Assembly: GCA_903909435.1 (NCBI GenBank)
Contig: CAIVVT010000195.1
Coordinates: 62,001-126,000, forward strand
DNA length: 64,000 nt
Source: an uncultured Acidobacteriia bacterium
GTDB taxonomy: Bacteria > Acidobacteriota > Terriglobia > Bryobacterales > Bryobacteraceae
Direction of reading: 5' to 3'
A program made the position numbers and the translations under genes. Below, piece by piece: positions 23,797-32,406 of the stretch; position 1 is the first letter of the stretch, and the number at the start of each line of letters is the position of its first letter. The notes beneath the pieces are model-generated. The model searched no databases, was not told the origin of the DNA, and saw only the letters and a program-made list of their open reading frames with translations.

Positions 23797-25952
23797 TCCT
23801 GCGAACCGCCCTCGGGTTGCGCTTCCTGTTCTTCAGCGGCAAGCAGCGCGCGCACTTCCTCATCCGATAGGCCTTCGATCTCTGCCAGCAGCGCCTGATA
23901 CTCTTCGGGCGCGACGTCGCCCATTTGACGTCCCTCGATGGTCTGCGCAAGTTCGCGCAGCGTCAAGGTGCCGGAGTAGACGTCGTCCACCGAAAGCTCG
24001 ACGCCAAACTCCTCCTTCACTCGCATCAACAGCAACACGGCCAGCAGCGAGTGCCCGCCCAGGTCAAAGAAGTTGTCGTGGACCGAAATCGAAGACCGGT
24101 GCAGGATCTCGGCCCAGATGGCGGTGAGACGGCGTTCGATGTCCGACGCGGGTGCGCCGTTGCCCGCGACTGTCTGCAAGGCTGCGAGGGTTTCGCGCCG
24201 CATCGCCTCGAGGATTTGCTCCGGCGACCGCAGTTCCAGCGCGATTCGGTCGAACTCGACGAGGCCGCGCGGCGCCGGATTCGTTTTCGCGGGCTTCGGC
24301 TCACCGAGTTCGCTCTTGCGGGCCGGCTTCCAACGCAGTCCCTGAATGGCGGTAGCCAGGAAGGTATACTCGTAGCCCTCGGGCGTTTCCCTGCGCAGGG
24401 CCTCCGGCATCGATTCCAGGAAGTCGTGCGCCGGTAGGTTCTTCCGGCTTGGCGCGAAAGGCACGGTGACGCGGTGGATGCCATTCTCTTCGGCATGTTC
24501 GCCCAGGAAAGCCAGCAGCCTATGCTCCACGCCCCGGCCCAGGACGCGGCAGCTCAGCAGGAAGGTGTCCACCCGGTATTCATCGTCCAGCTTCTCCAGG
24601 ATCAGCAGGCCGGTCAGCCCGTAATCGCCGAAGCGGTCGCTCACTTCCGCAGTGAAAATCTCGTACCGCCCCGTCTGCAGCAAGGCGTGCAGTTCCGCCT
24701 CACCGCGCCGCAGGGTGGTGCAATTGAACTGATTCGTGCGCTGGGTTAGCTGCGCGGCGCGGCTGAACCGCTCTTGCGCCAGCGGCGACACGTCCACGCG
24801 CAGGGCGAGCGAAGCGACGAATTCTTCGAGGTTACACGCGAGGTGCAGTTTGCGTCCGAACTCGAGGGTCGAGGCGTAAGACGAACTCCGGCGGCGATCT
24901 TCGTCGGTGACCACTGGGTGATCGAATGCCCATAAGTGGTCCAGCCAGACATGCACGCTTGCGGCTTCCTGCGGCAATGTCAGCGGCAAAACCTCCGGTA
25001 GCGAGCCGGCGACCTCGGCGGTTTCCCGCGCGTTGTCGTCGAGGAAAATGAAGCTGTCCGTACCGAAATTCAGTTCCTCGGCCAGGGATACGAGGTTCGC
25101 CGCCTTGGATTCCCAATTCAGCCGGCAGGCGGCGAAATGCCGGGGCTGCAGGGGAAACTCGGGATGGGCGGAGAAGGTTTCCCAGACATCCGCTGCGTTA
25201 TTCTTGCTGTTCAGGCACAGCAACATGCCTGCCTGGCGCTGCGTCAATAGAAACTCGTGCAGGGCGCGCCGCGACGCGTCGAGTTTGACGCCTTCGGGGC
25301 CATCCTCACCGCAAACGCCCAACCAGAGTGTGTTGTCGCAGTCCACGGCTACCGCCTTGTACGGCGGGTTGTGCAGTGCATGGGCGCTTCGCACGATGGC
25401 GGTACCGAGCGCGGCGAAGTAGAGTTCTGTGAAGGGGATTCTGCCAAGTTCGTCGCCGGAAGCGTCGTACCAATTCTCCACCGGGTACAACCGCCGGATG
25501 TCGCCATCGCCGAACAACAGAACGCCCGGAATCTCGCGCACCTGGGCCGTGAACCGCTCCTTCGCGGCGGTATTGGGCGTTGCGCCCGGCGAATCGGGGC
25601 AAACGCCGACCAGCAGTGGCGCTCTGGCGTGCTCCGGCGCCGCTCGGACAGCGCGTGCCAGAGCTTCGGCATCCTCAGGAGAAAACTCCCCGAGATCCTC
25701 AAACCGGACCAGCAGCACGTTCACGCCGTGGTGGTTTCCCGCGAATACACTCGTCGAATCCAGCAGCGTCTGCATCAATTGGTTGAACGGCGCGAAGCGC
25801 ACCTCAAACCGGGTCTGCAATCGCCGGCCCCAGAAGAGCAGGGACGCCTGCAGCGGCTCGGCCGTAAATGAGGCGGCGATCGAGAACACGAACGAGTCCG
25901 CTGCTGGAAGGTCGGTACTGCCCACGTTCCTATTGTAGAAACATGGTGGCAC
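23793..25952 (-). CDS. FkbH-like HAD-IIIC protein fused to a peptidyl/acyl carrier domain
   Basis: The 719-residue protein has an FkbH region (about 20-545) with the HAD motif DCDNT (Asp204, Asp206) in VDCDNTLWLGVCGEDG. It also carries the family blocks QRTNQFN (about 404) and DRFGDYGLTG (about 439). A carrier domain follows (about 600-675), with phosphopantetheine serine 635 in FFDLGGHSLL. The tail EYQALLAEIEGLSDEEV is NRPS-like. Known FkbH enzymes take a 3-carbon unit from 1,3-bisphosphoglycerate and load it as glyceryl thioester on a carrier protein. Here enzyme and carrier are one chain. The start is GTG at 25952; a second GTG at 25925 is possible. Confidence 0.9.
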   Translation of the reverse strand: MPPCFYNRNVGSTDLPAADSFVFSIAASFTAEPLQASLLFWGRRLQTRFEVRFAPFNQLMQTLLDSTSVFAGNHHGVNVLLVRFEDLGEFSPEDAEALARAVRAAPEHARAPLLVGVCPDSPGATPNTAAKERFTAQVREIPGVLLFGDGDIRRLYPVENWYDASGDELGRIPFTELYFAALGTAIVRSAHALHNPPYKAVAVDCDNTLWLGVCGEDGPEGVKLDASRRALHEFLLTQRQAGMLLCLNSKNNAADVWETFSAHPEFPLQPRHFAACRLNWESKAANLVSLAEELNFGTDSFIFLDDNARETAEVAGSLPEVLPLTLPQEAASVHVWLDHLWAFDHPVVTDEDRRRSSSYASTLEFGRKLHLACNLEEFVASLALRVDVSPLAQERFSRAAQLTQRTNQFNCTTLRRGEAELHALLQTGRYEIFTAEVSDRFGDYGLTGLLILEKLDDEYRVDTFLLSCRVLGRGVEHRLLAFLGEHAEENGIHRVTVPFAPSRKNLPAHDFLESMPEALRRETPEGYEYTFLATAIQGLRWKPARKSELGEPKPAKTNPAPRGLVEFDRIALELRSPEQILEAMRRETLAALQTVAGNGAPASDIERRLTAIWAEILHRSSISVHDNFFDLGGHSLLAVLLLMRVKEEFGVELSVDDVYSGTLTLRELAQTIEGRQMGDVAPEEYQALLAEIEGLSDEEVRALLAAEEQEAQPEGGSQE

Positions 25953-25980
25953 GGCTCGTCTTGACTGGCCCGAAAGGGCT

Positions 25981-26010
25981 ATTCTTTTGAAACTGGTACG
26001 GAAGAGTCAA
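25981..26010 (-). promoter_or_regulatory. candidate promoter of the FkbH-GT-GT/TE operon
   Basis: On the minus strand TTGACT (26010-26005) is followed after 18 bases by AAGAAT (25986-25981). A GCCC-GAAA-GGGC hairpin at 25968-25979 would lie in the short leader. This is a pattern match only. Confidence 0.35.
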
Positions 26011-26048
26011 GAATCGGTAGGGGCGCGGCCTTGAAGGTATTTTAGCTT

Positions 26049-26837
26049 CTATGCAAGCCTGCCGTTGGTGGCTGGCGTCGTCAGTGCCTGAATCACCTTC
26101 ACTGCGTTGCTCTCCTCCCTTACCCGCACCAGCAGCAGTCCGGTCTGCAGAGTCGGGCCCGGGTGCAGAATCAATGCTCCCATGCCCGCCACCACCGCAT
26201 CCGTCCCTCTGGCGGTTAGGGCCAGGGAGACCTCCTGGCCCTCGCATTGGAGGGCCGCCAGTCGCAGCGCCTGCTCCCAGGCCAGGCTGCGGGCAGCCTT
26301 GATGTCGAAGCTCACAATGGCGCCCTCAGCATGGCCGCCGAGTTTCTCCACCATCCCGATCCAGGGGGAGACTTCCGCCAGTTCCTGCTCTACGGGATTG
26401 ACCAGAGCCGCCAGCACGGCATTGATCTCGTCGAAATCGTTCTTGAGGCCCTCGATCGCGGTTCCCGGGCATGTCTCCGCGGCGGCAATGGCGAGATCGA
26501 AGTTGATATGTGCGTTCATTCCGCACAACAGGTGCTGCAGTATCAACGGTCGCCAGCGCGTACCTGCATCGAACGCCACTCGCCAGCAGGCGGAGAGTCC
26601 ACGCCCGTCGCGCCACGCGTCCCAAGCCTCCAGATAGCGGTTGGCGAAGGCCACATCCAGGCGTTCCATGCGGGCGCCGTCTTCGAAGCGGCCCGCGCCG
26701 ATGCCAGCTTTCACGCTCTCCGTGACGCGACGGTAGAGGGCCGGGAAGTAACCCAGCCGGCTGTTTTCGTCCTTGCAGATCCGGAGTATTGCGGCAAGCG
26801 CCAGCAGTACTTCGTCAATTGTCTTTGCCCGCGGCAT
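26049..26837 (-). CDS. DUF5995 family protein
   Basis: The 262-residue protein is recognised by the run from LGYFPALYRRVTESVK through RLDVAFANRYLEAWDAW to LQHLLCGMNAHINFDLAIAAAE. It is mostly helical and soluble, with conserved His and Asp residues in the HLLxGMNAHINxDL block that could bind a metal. The function of the family is unknown. It lies 96 bases upstream of the FkbH operon on the same strand, but a candidate promoter in the gap suggests separate transcription. It is divergent from the asparaginase-like gene. Confidence 0.8.
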   Translation of the reverse strand: MPRAKTIDEVLLALAAILRICKDENSRLGYFPALYRRVTESVKAGIGAGRFEDGARMERLDVAFANRYLEAWDAWRDGRGLSACWRVAFDAGTRWRPLILQHLLCGMNAHINFDLAIAAAETCPGTAIEGLKNDFDEINAVLAALVNPVEQELAEVSPWIGMVEKLGGHAEGAIVSFDIKAARSLAWEQALRLAALQCEGQEVSLALTARGTDAVVAGMGALILHPGPTLQTGLLLVRVREESNAVKVIQALTTPATNGRLA

Positions 26838-26896
26838 CTCGCGCTATTGTAGCTTGGGTCCGGCGCCTATCGGCCGCATGGCGGTATGCTGCAACC

Positions 26897-27421
26897 GTGC
26901 ACAGTCCATCGCCGCAGCGCCAACCCATCCGGCTGTTTGTCACCGGCGGAACTTTCGACAAGGAATACAACGAGCTGAATGGCCAGCTCTTTTTTCAGGA
27001 CACGCACTTGCTCGAGATGCTGCGCCTGGGGCGCTGTCTGTTGGACGTCGAGGTGCGGACGTTGATGATGATCGACAGCCTGGAGATGACTGGCGAAGAT
27101 CGCCGGATCGTTGCCGGCCACTGCGCGTCGTCGGCGGAGACCAGGATCGTCATCACGCATGGCACGGACACGATGAGCGATACGGCCGCGGTGCTTGGCC
27201 AGGAGTTCCTGGAGGGCAGACTCGCCGGCAAGACGGTTGTGCTCACCGGAGCCATGATCCCGTATAAGTTCGGCAGTTCCGACGGGTTGTTCAATCTGGG
27301 CAGCGCTCTGGCGTTTGCTCAGACGCTGCCGCCAGGCGTTTACATCGCGATGAACGGCCTCTGGTTCCCCTGGGACGGAGTCCGCAAGAACCGCGAACGG
27401 GGCATCTTCGAAGCCGTCTGA
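26897..27421 (+). CDS. single-domain asparaginase-like protein
   Basis: The 174-residue protein matches only the N-terminal domain of class I/II L-asparaginases: VTGGTFDKEY with the nucleophile Thr, THGTDTM with the second Thr-Asp pair, and LTGAMIPYKFGSSDG. The full-length family is about 330 residues with a C-terminal domain forming part of the dimer active site, which is absent. Similar short proteins are annotated as asparaginase-domain proteins in other bacteria, so this is probably a distinct minimal form, not a truncation. The GTG at 26897 begins the domain; an in-frame ORF extends upstream to 26789. Confidence 0.82.
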   Translation: MHSPSPQRQPIRLFVTGGTFDKEYNELNGQLFFQDTHLLEMLRLGRCLLDVEVRTLMMIDSLEMTGEDRRIVAGHCASSAETRIVITHGTDTMSDTAAVLGQEFLEGRLAGKTVVLTGAMIPYKFGSSDGLFNLGSALAFAQTLPPGVYIAMNGLWFPWDGVRKNRERGIFEAV

Positions 27422-27437
27422 TCCCACTGTGCGCGGG

Positions 27438-28757
27438 CTATCTCAGAGCGTAGAGGTAGCCGTCCGTACTGCCGAAATACACTTTTCCATTGACCACCAG
27501 CGGCGACGAGGCGACCGAGCCCAGGTTGAATATGCGGTCCACGCCCGCCACTCCGCCGTAGTCCGAGGGGCGAAACATCATCGCGTCGTTTCTCGAACGG
27601 TCGGGTTTGAGCACCATTTCCCGGTTGGCTCTTGACGCTTCGGTCTGGAACTCCCACAATTGCTTGCCCGTTTTCAGATCCAGCGCCTCCAATCCGCCAT
27701 TCATCTTCCCGATGTAGACCACGTCGCTCGCCACAGCCGGTGAAGAGAACAAGAAGAAGTTGTCTTGAACCTGGTAGGCGGGCTTGCCTGTCGCCGCGTC
27801 GAGCGCGTGGAAGAGGTTTGAATCGGAGGTTCCGAAGAGAATCAGGCCTCCGGCGACGGCGGGAGAGCCCACCACCCAACTCCCTTGTGTTGGGAAGCTC
27901 CATTTCTCTTTGCCGCTGCCCGCATCGACGGCGTACATATGAGAGTCACGGCAGCCAACATAAACCACTCCGCCGGAAATGGCCGGCGAGCCCTGGAAGC
28001 CCACCTGATTATGGTTTGCCCCATCTTCGCCCGTCTTGAAGCGCCATTTCTCCAGACCCGTGGCTGCCTCAAGCGCGTACAGGTAGCTGTCCCAACTCCC
28101 GACGTAGATCGTGCCAGCCTCGTAAGCTGGTGAAGAGTGCACCACGTCGCCCGTCTTGAACTTCCAGCGCAGCGCACCGGTCCACTGGTCCAACGCATAA
28201 ACATGGCCGTCGCCGCTGCCGGCGAAGACCGCGCCCTGGCCGATCACCGGGCTCGACAGGAAGATGTCCCACGGATCCCAGAACGTCTGGTTCGACGGCT
28301 GGTTCCCATGCAAACCCTTCGCCTCGAATCGCCGTTCGCCGCCGGTCTTGAACTTCCAGCGGAGCGTTCCTTTCGCTGCGTCGAGGGCATAGATGTAGCC
28401 GTCGCAGCTGGTAATGACCAGGAGCCCCGAATCGACCGCGGGTGTGGATGCAACCGCACCGTGCGTCGGGAACTTCCAGTTCTGCTCGCCAGTCTCAACG
28501 TTGACTGAATAGACGTTCTGGTCGTCGCTGCCGAAATAGACAGCGCCCTTGTCGAACACGGGCGAAGACAGGATGCGGCCTCCCGTGGCGAATTTCCACG
28601 CGACGCCTCCCAATACGCGCGGTCCATTCCCCGCATAGACACCCGTGTGCGCCGGATCGCCGCGGAACGTAGCTTGCGCGGCGCACGGTGCGGCGAGCCA
28701 TGGGGTGCAAACGGCCGCCAGTCCCGCGATCACGGCGGTCCTAGAACAGAAACTCAT
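27438..28757 (-). CDS. secreted PQQ-repeat beta-propeller protein (BamB-like)
   Basis: The 439-residue protein has a signal peptide (about 1-27) and then seven or eight PQQ-type beta-propeller repeats with the recurring pattern AxDAxTGxxxWxFxT. Examples are ALDAAKGTLRWKFKT, ALDQWTGALRWKFKT and ALDLKTGKQLWEF. Such propellers occur in BamB, quinoprotein dehydrogenases and many secreted scaffold proteins. No dehydrogenase active-site residues or cytochrome motif were seen, so a scaffold or binding role is more likely. It is convergent with the asparaginase-like gene, and AAGGA precedes the ATG. Confidence 0.88.
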   Translation of the reverse strand: MSFCSRTAVIAGLAAVCTPWLAAPCAAQATFRGDPAHTGVYAGNGPRVLGGVAWKFATGGRILSSPVFDKGAVYFGSDDQNVYSVNVETGEQNWKFPTHGAVASTPAVDSGLLVITSCDGYIYALDAAKGTLRWKFKTGGERRFEAKGLHGNQPSNQTFWDPWDIFLSSPVIGQGAVFAGSGDGHVYALDQWTGALRWKFKTGDVVHSSPAYEAGTIYVGSWDSYLYALEAATGLEKWRFKTGEDGANHNQVGFQGSPAISGGVVYVGCRDSHMYAVDAGSGKEKWSFPTQGSWVVGSPAVAGGLILFGTSDSNLFHALDAATGKPAYQVQDNFFLFSSPAVASDVVYIGKMNGGLEALDLKTGKQLWEFQTEASRANREMVLKPDRSRNDAMMFRPSDYGGVAGVDRIFNLGSVASSPLVVNGKVYFGSTDGYLYALR

Positions 28758-28946
28758 ATTGGTCCTTCAGCGTAATCCTGTCAGTGAATGAAACGTCGAT
28801 CGGTACGGCGATGTTCCGGCCGTCGAGCGAATTACAGGATTATCAACTGGAGACGGGCAAGCCCCGTAGCGTACCTCTGCGAACAGATTGTCGCCGCCCG
28901 AGTCCTTTCGTGGCTTGCGAAAACTGCGCAATGCAGATATTGGCGC

Positions 28947-30410
28947 CTAGTCTTCGACCGGAGGGGCGATGCCCTCCTGGCTGCGGCTGCCGGGCCACCC
29001 CATACGGTTAAGCCCGTCGAACGCGGCGGATTTGTAGCATTCCGCCAAAGTCGGGTAATTGAACACGGTATCCACGAAGTAATCGATCTTGCCACCGAAG
29101 GCCAACACTGCCTGGCCGATGTGGATTAGCTCGCACGCGCCTTCGCCAATGATATGCACGCCCAGCAACTGGCGTGTCTCGCCGTGGAATAAAAGCTTGA
29201 GCAACCCCGTGGTGTCGCCGATGATCTGCCCGCGGGCGATCTCCCGGTAGCGCGCCTTCCCGACTTCGTACTGAACACCATCCCGCGTCAATTCTTCTTC
29301 ATTGCGCCCCACCATTGAGATCTCCGGGATGGTGTAGACGCCATACGGGAACAACTCCGGGAAGCTGCTCGCGTTCAACTGGAACATGTGGCAGACGGCG
29401 AGCCGCCCCTGCTCCATCGAGGTCGAGGAGAGGCTCGGGAAACCGATGACGTCCCCGGCGGCGTAAATGTTCGGCACGGCCGTCTGGAAGTTCGAATTGA
29501 CATTCAACCGGCCGCGGTCGTCGGCCGGCAGTCCGGCGCCGGTAAGATTCAACCGTGCAGTGTTACCGGTTCTTCCAATTGAGTACAGGGCTTTATCGGT
29601 AACGATGTGCTTGCCGCTCTCCAGGACGAGCCGGACCCGCGCGCCGTTTTCGTCCTCGCATTTCTCGATTGTCGAAACCGCTTCGCCCAGGCGCAGTGTG
29701 ACGCGGTTCTCGCGCAGATGATAGGCCAATGTATCGGCGATTTCCTGATCCACGAAGGGCAGCAGCCGGGAACGCTTGTCCACCAGGGTGACCCGGACGC
29801 CTAGCGCCGCGAACATACTCGCGTATTCGCAGCCGATGACTCCGGCCCCAACCACGCACAGGGTGCGTGGAAGCGTGTCCAGGTGCAGGATGTCGTCGCT
29901 CGTCAGAATAGTCGAATTGTCGAACGGGATGTGCGGGTCGCGCGTGGCTTCCGTGCCTGTTGAGATGAGAGCGTTTTGCGTTGTAACGGAGCGGGTGCCG
30001 GAGCCATCCACGTAATCCAGCCGCACGGTGTGGTCATCTATGAACGATGCCGCAGCGCCGATCACCTCGACGTTGTTACGCAGAAGCTGGTAGCGCGTGA
30101 CGTCGATTTCGTGCCGCACCACCGTGCTCACGCGGTCCAGTAGATCGACGGCCGAGATCTTCTTTCGCACGGTCCACGCCAGTCCATGGAATTCGCGGTC
30201 GCGGTACCCGGAGAGTTCCAGAACGGCTTCTCGAAACGTCTTGGAGGGAATGGTGCCGGTGTTGACGGACACGCCGCCGAGGACGGTCTTTTTCTCGGCG
30301 AGGGCGACTCTTTTGCCGGCTTTGGCGCCCTGAATAGCGCCTCGCATACCAGCGGGTCCTGAACCGATAACGATAAGGTCGTATTCGTAGGGATGTGTGG
30401 GTGGCGTCAT
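28947..30410 (-). CDS. sthA: soluble pyridine nucleotide transhydrogenase
   Basis: The 487-residue flavoprotein of the disulfide-reductase fold would transfer hydride between NADPH and NAD+. The FAD site IVIGSGPAGMRGAIQ is at the N-terminus. The segment GGVSVNTGTIPSKTFREA occupies the place of the redox-active CxxxxC and contains no cysteine, as in SthA and unlike lipoamide dehydrogenase. The NAD(P) site VVGAGVIGCEYASMFAALG and a C-terminal dimerisation domain follow. MTPPTHPYEYD was taken as the start; a further ATG lies 9 codons upstream. Confidence 0.9.
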   Translation of the reverse strand: MTPPTHPYEYDLIVIGSGPAGMRGAIQGAKAGKRVALAEKKTVLGGVSVNTGTIPSKTFREAVLELSGYRDREFHGLAWTVRKKISAVDLLDRVSTVVRHEIDVTRYQLLRNNVEVIGAAASFIDDHTVRLDYVDGSGTRSVTTQNALISTGTEATRDPHIPFDNSTILTSDDILHLDTLPRTLCVVGAGVIGCEYASMFAALGVRVTLVDKRSRLLPFVDQEIADTLAYHLRENRVTLRLGEAVSTIEKCEDENGARVRLVLESGKHIVTDKALYSIGRTGNTARLNLTGAGLPADDRGRLNVNSNFQTAVPNIYAAGDVIGFPSLSSTSMEQGRLAVCHMFQLNASSFPELFPYGVYTIPEISMVGRNEEELTRDGVQYEVGKARYREIARGQIIGDTTGLLKLLFHGETRQLLGVHIIGEGACELIHIGQAVLAFGGKIDYFVDTVFNYPTLAECYKSAAFDGLNRMGWPGSRSQEGIAPPVED

Positions 30411-30540
30411 GAGCGGCAGAGCCGGCACGGGCGTCAAGCTCTATCCGATCTTAGCAGCCTCGCCGATTTCAACTGTTACGCCCATCCGCCGGGGTAACCG
30501 ACCAGCGGCGCCCGCCAAAACGAAACGGCTCAAACTACCA

Positions 30541-30900
30541 CTATTCTTCGACTTCGACCCGAACAGGCTGCTCAATCAGCTTGGGTTCCTTGCCCTTGGT
30601 CAAGATCATGAGGCGATAGCGCTCTCCGACCTTGGCCTTCGCCGGAATCGAGACCTTCAGGGACGTATCGGTCTGGTCGGTCACCGGGACCGCGATGTCG
30701 TTCTGGCCGTCGGTGAAATACACCTTGTCCACAACGGTCTTCCCGATATTCTCGCCCGTCACGGTAATCACCGCGCCGATTTTGCCACTCGTCGGATCAA
30801 CCGCCGTGAAGCGGGGAAGAACTTCCTGGGCCAACAGCATCGGAGGCGCGGCGACCATCAACAAAAACATCGGCGCCAGCCACTTAAGAGACAACCGCAT
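30541..30900 (-). CDS. secreted IPT/TIG-domain protein
   Basis: The 119-residue protein has a signal peptide (about 1-24) and one immunoglobulin-like IPT/TIG fold. Its hallmark is the opening FTAVDPTSGKIGAVITVTGENIGK, with VYFTDGQNDIAVPVTDQTDTSL further on. TIG domains usually bind sugars or proteins as part of larger surface proteins; here the domain stands alone. GGAGG lies 8 bases before the ATG. It is upstream of sthA on the same strand with about 130 bases between, so cotranscription is possible but unproven. Confidence 0.8.
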   Translation of the reverse strand: MRLSLKWLAPMFLLMVAAPPMLLAQEVLPRFTAVDPTSGKIGAVITVTGENIGKTVVDKVYFTDGQNDIAVPVTDQTDTSLKVSIPAKAKVGERYRLMILTKGKEPKLIEQPVRVEVEE

Positions 30901-31077
30901 CTCAAAATCCTCCTGAATTGATCCTAGACTTCAGCCAATCAACAATGCAAGTTATTTCGTCAGGATTCCATCAGGGCGCGAACAGGTTTCCAATGGATGC
31001 TCCCGGCGACAGGCACATTCTACATCCTGGCCCACCCGCTGGGGAATTCCAGAACATCGACCGCTCTGAACCCGGGA

Positions 31078-31767
31078 CTAAAAGGCCTGCGGGAGATGGA
31101 GTCCTTTGTGGATCGCATAGAGCGCCAACTCGAGGCGATCCGAAACGCCGAGTTTGTCGAAGATGTTGTGCAGGTGATTCTTTACTGTCTGCTCCGAAAT
31201 GAACATCTTCTCGGCCATCTCTTTATTCTTGTAGCCTTGAGCAACCAGCGCGACGATTTCCCGCTCGCGAGTGCTGAGGGGTGCGCGCTCCCTGCCTTTG
31301 ATCCCGCTCGCGGCGGCGGCCTCGGCAGTAGCGAACTGGCGCATAACGGCGGCTGTAGTATGGGCGTCGAGCCAGATTTCGCCCGCATTCACCTTGCGTA
31401 TGCTCTTGACGATGAGGTCTGCGGAGGTTTGTTTGAGAACGATTCCGGCGCAACCTAATTTCATCGCCTGAACGAACTCATTCTTGTCTTCCGACGCGGT
31501 TAGAATAATGACCTTCGCCGGGTTCTTGGTGCTGTTCAACGCCTGCAAGGCGGCCAGTCCGTCGGTATTGGGCATGCGCAAGTCGAGCAGGATCACATCA
31601 GGCATCCAGTCCTGCATGTGATCCAGCAGTTGCTGTCCATCGGCGGCTTCCCCTACCACGTCGATGTCCGCTTCAACCGAGAGCAGTCTCCTGAGCCCGT
31701 CTCGCACGATGGGGTGGTCATCGGCGATCACTACCCTTATTCTGGCGATCTCTTCAGTAGAGTCCAT
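31078..31767 (-). CDS. NarL/FixJ-type two-component response regulator
   Basis: The 229-residue protein has a receiver domain (about 10-130) with acidic pocket VVIADDHP, phospho-acceptor Asp in VILLDLRMPN and the Lys of VLKQTSAD. A LuxR-type HTH follows (about 160-225), with LSTREREIVALVAQGYKNKEMA and ISEQTVKNHLHNIFDKLG. It would bind DNA after phosphorylation by a histidine kinase. No kinase is nearby, so it is an orphan. MDSTEEIARIRV was chosen as the start; 24 upstream codons lack family character. Confidence 0.92.
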   Translation of the reverse strand: MDSTEEIARIRVVIADDHPIVRDGLRRLLSVEADIDVVGEAADGQQLLDHMQDWMPDVILLDLRMPNTDGLAALQALNSTKNPAKVIILTASEDKNEFVQAMKLGCAGIVLKQTSADLIVKSIRKVNAGEIWLDAHTTAAVMRQFATAEAAAASGIKGRERAPLSTREREIVALVAQGYKNKEMAEKMFISEQTVKNHLHNIFDKLGVSDRLELALYAIHKGLHLPQAF

Positions 31768-32406
31768 CACGCCAAATCGCTCCCGCTTGTGGTTCACTGC
31801 CCATCGACGTCGCCGCGCTTCCGTGGACGGTCGTGCCACGTTCCGGCCGGCGACGCAGGCAAGAACTCCTGAATGGATTGTAAGAAAGATCCAGTACTAG
31901 TTCAAGCGAAGTAATAGTAGTACCATCGACCATTTTGTACGTGGTGTTCCAAAATGACCAATCAGAGGCTGAAAACCCCCATCGGGTACCCGGCAGAGAT
32001 CGAGAGGCGTTGGATTACCCCGGATCCACTGCGGTTCAGGCCGCCAGTACAATGCCTTGGGACTTCTCGCAGACTGCTTCTGCCGCCCACGCAGCGGGGT
32101 AGTCTGGCCACGGTCATTCTCCTCAGGGGATAGCCACAATGGGCTATTTCCCGCACTCTACATGGCAAGGAGAATAGTAAAATGCCGGGGATGCGGTTTG
32201 GTGCGGGAGAAACGCAGTGTTGAAGAATTCCTCGCCTCGCCCGTCACCTTGGCCGCATTTCGGACGCCAATCCATGTAGCCAATCCGGTCCGTCTCCGCA
32301 AGGTCTGTGGAAACCGGTAGCAGATATGATGGGTCTGCCCATTGCCAACTCCGATCCAACAACGATGCCCGTCTAACGACGGGTGTAGCACCGCACGAAG
32401 GAACTC
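31768..32406. other. 639-base divergent intergenic region
   Basis: This region separates the response-regulator gene from the RND efflux operon and must hold promoters for both. It is less GC-rich than the surrounding genes in places. A small ATAGCC/GGCTAT hairpin lies at 32130-32147. A 13-codon ORF (32182-32223, peptide MPGMRFGAGETQC) has AAGGAG 9 bases upstream and could be a leader peptide. No convincing longer gene was seen. Confidence 0.4.

Noticed and set aside
20486-25952. Idea that this is a standard NRPS or PKS cluster
   Set aside because: No adenylation, condensation, ketosynthase or acyltransferase motif is present in these three genes; only carrier, FkbH, GT and thioesterase functions are visible.
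32162-32320. 52-codon ORF with a CRGC motif upstream of mdtA
   Set aside because: Only one cysteine pair, no ribosome site at this start and no conserved context; likely chance.
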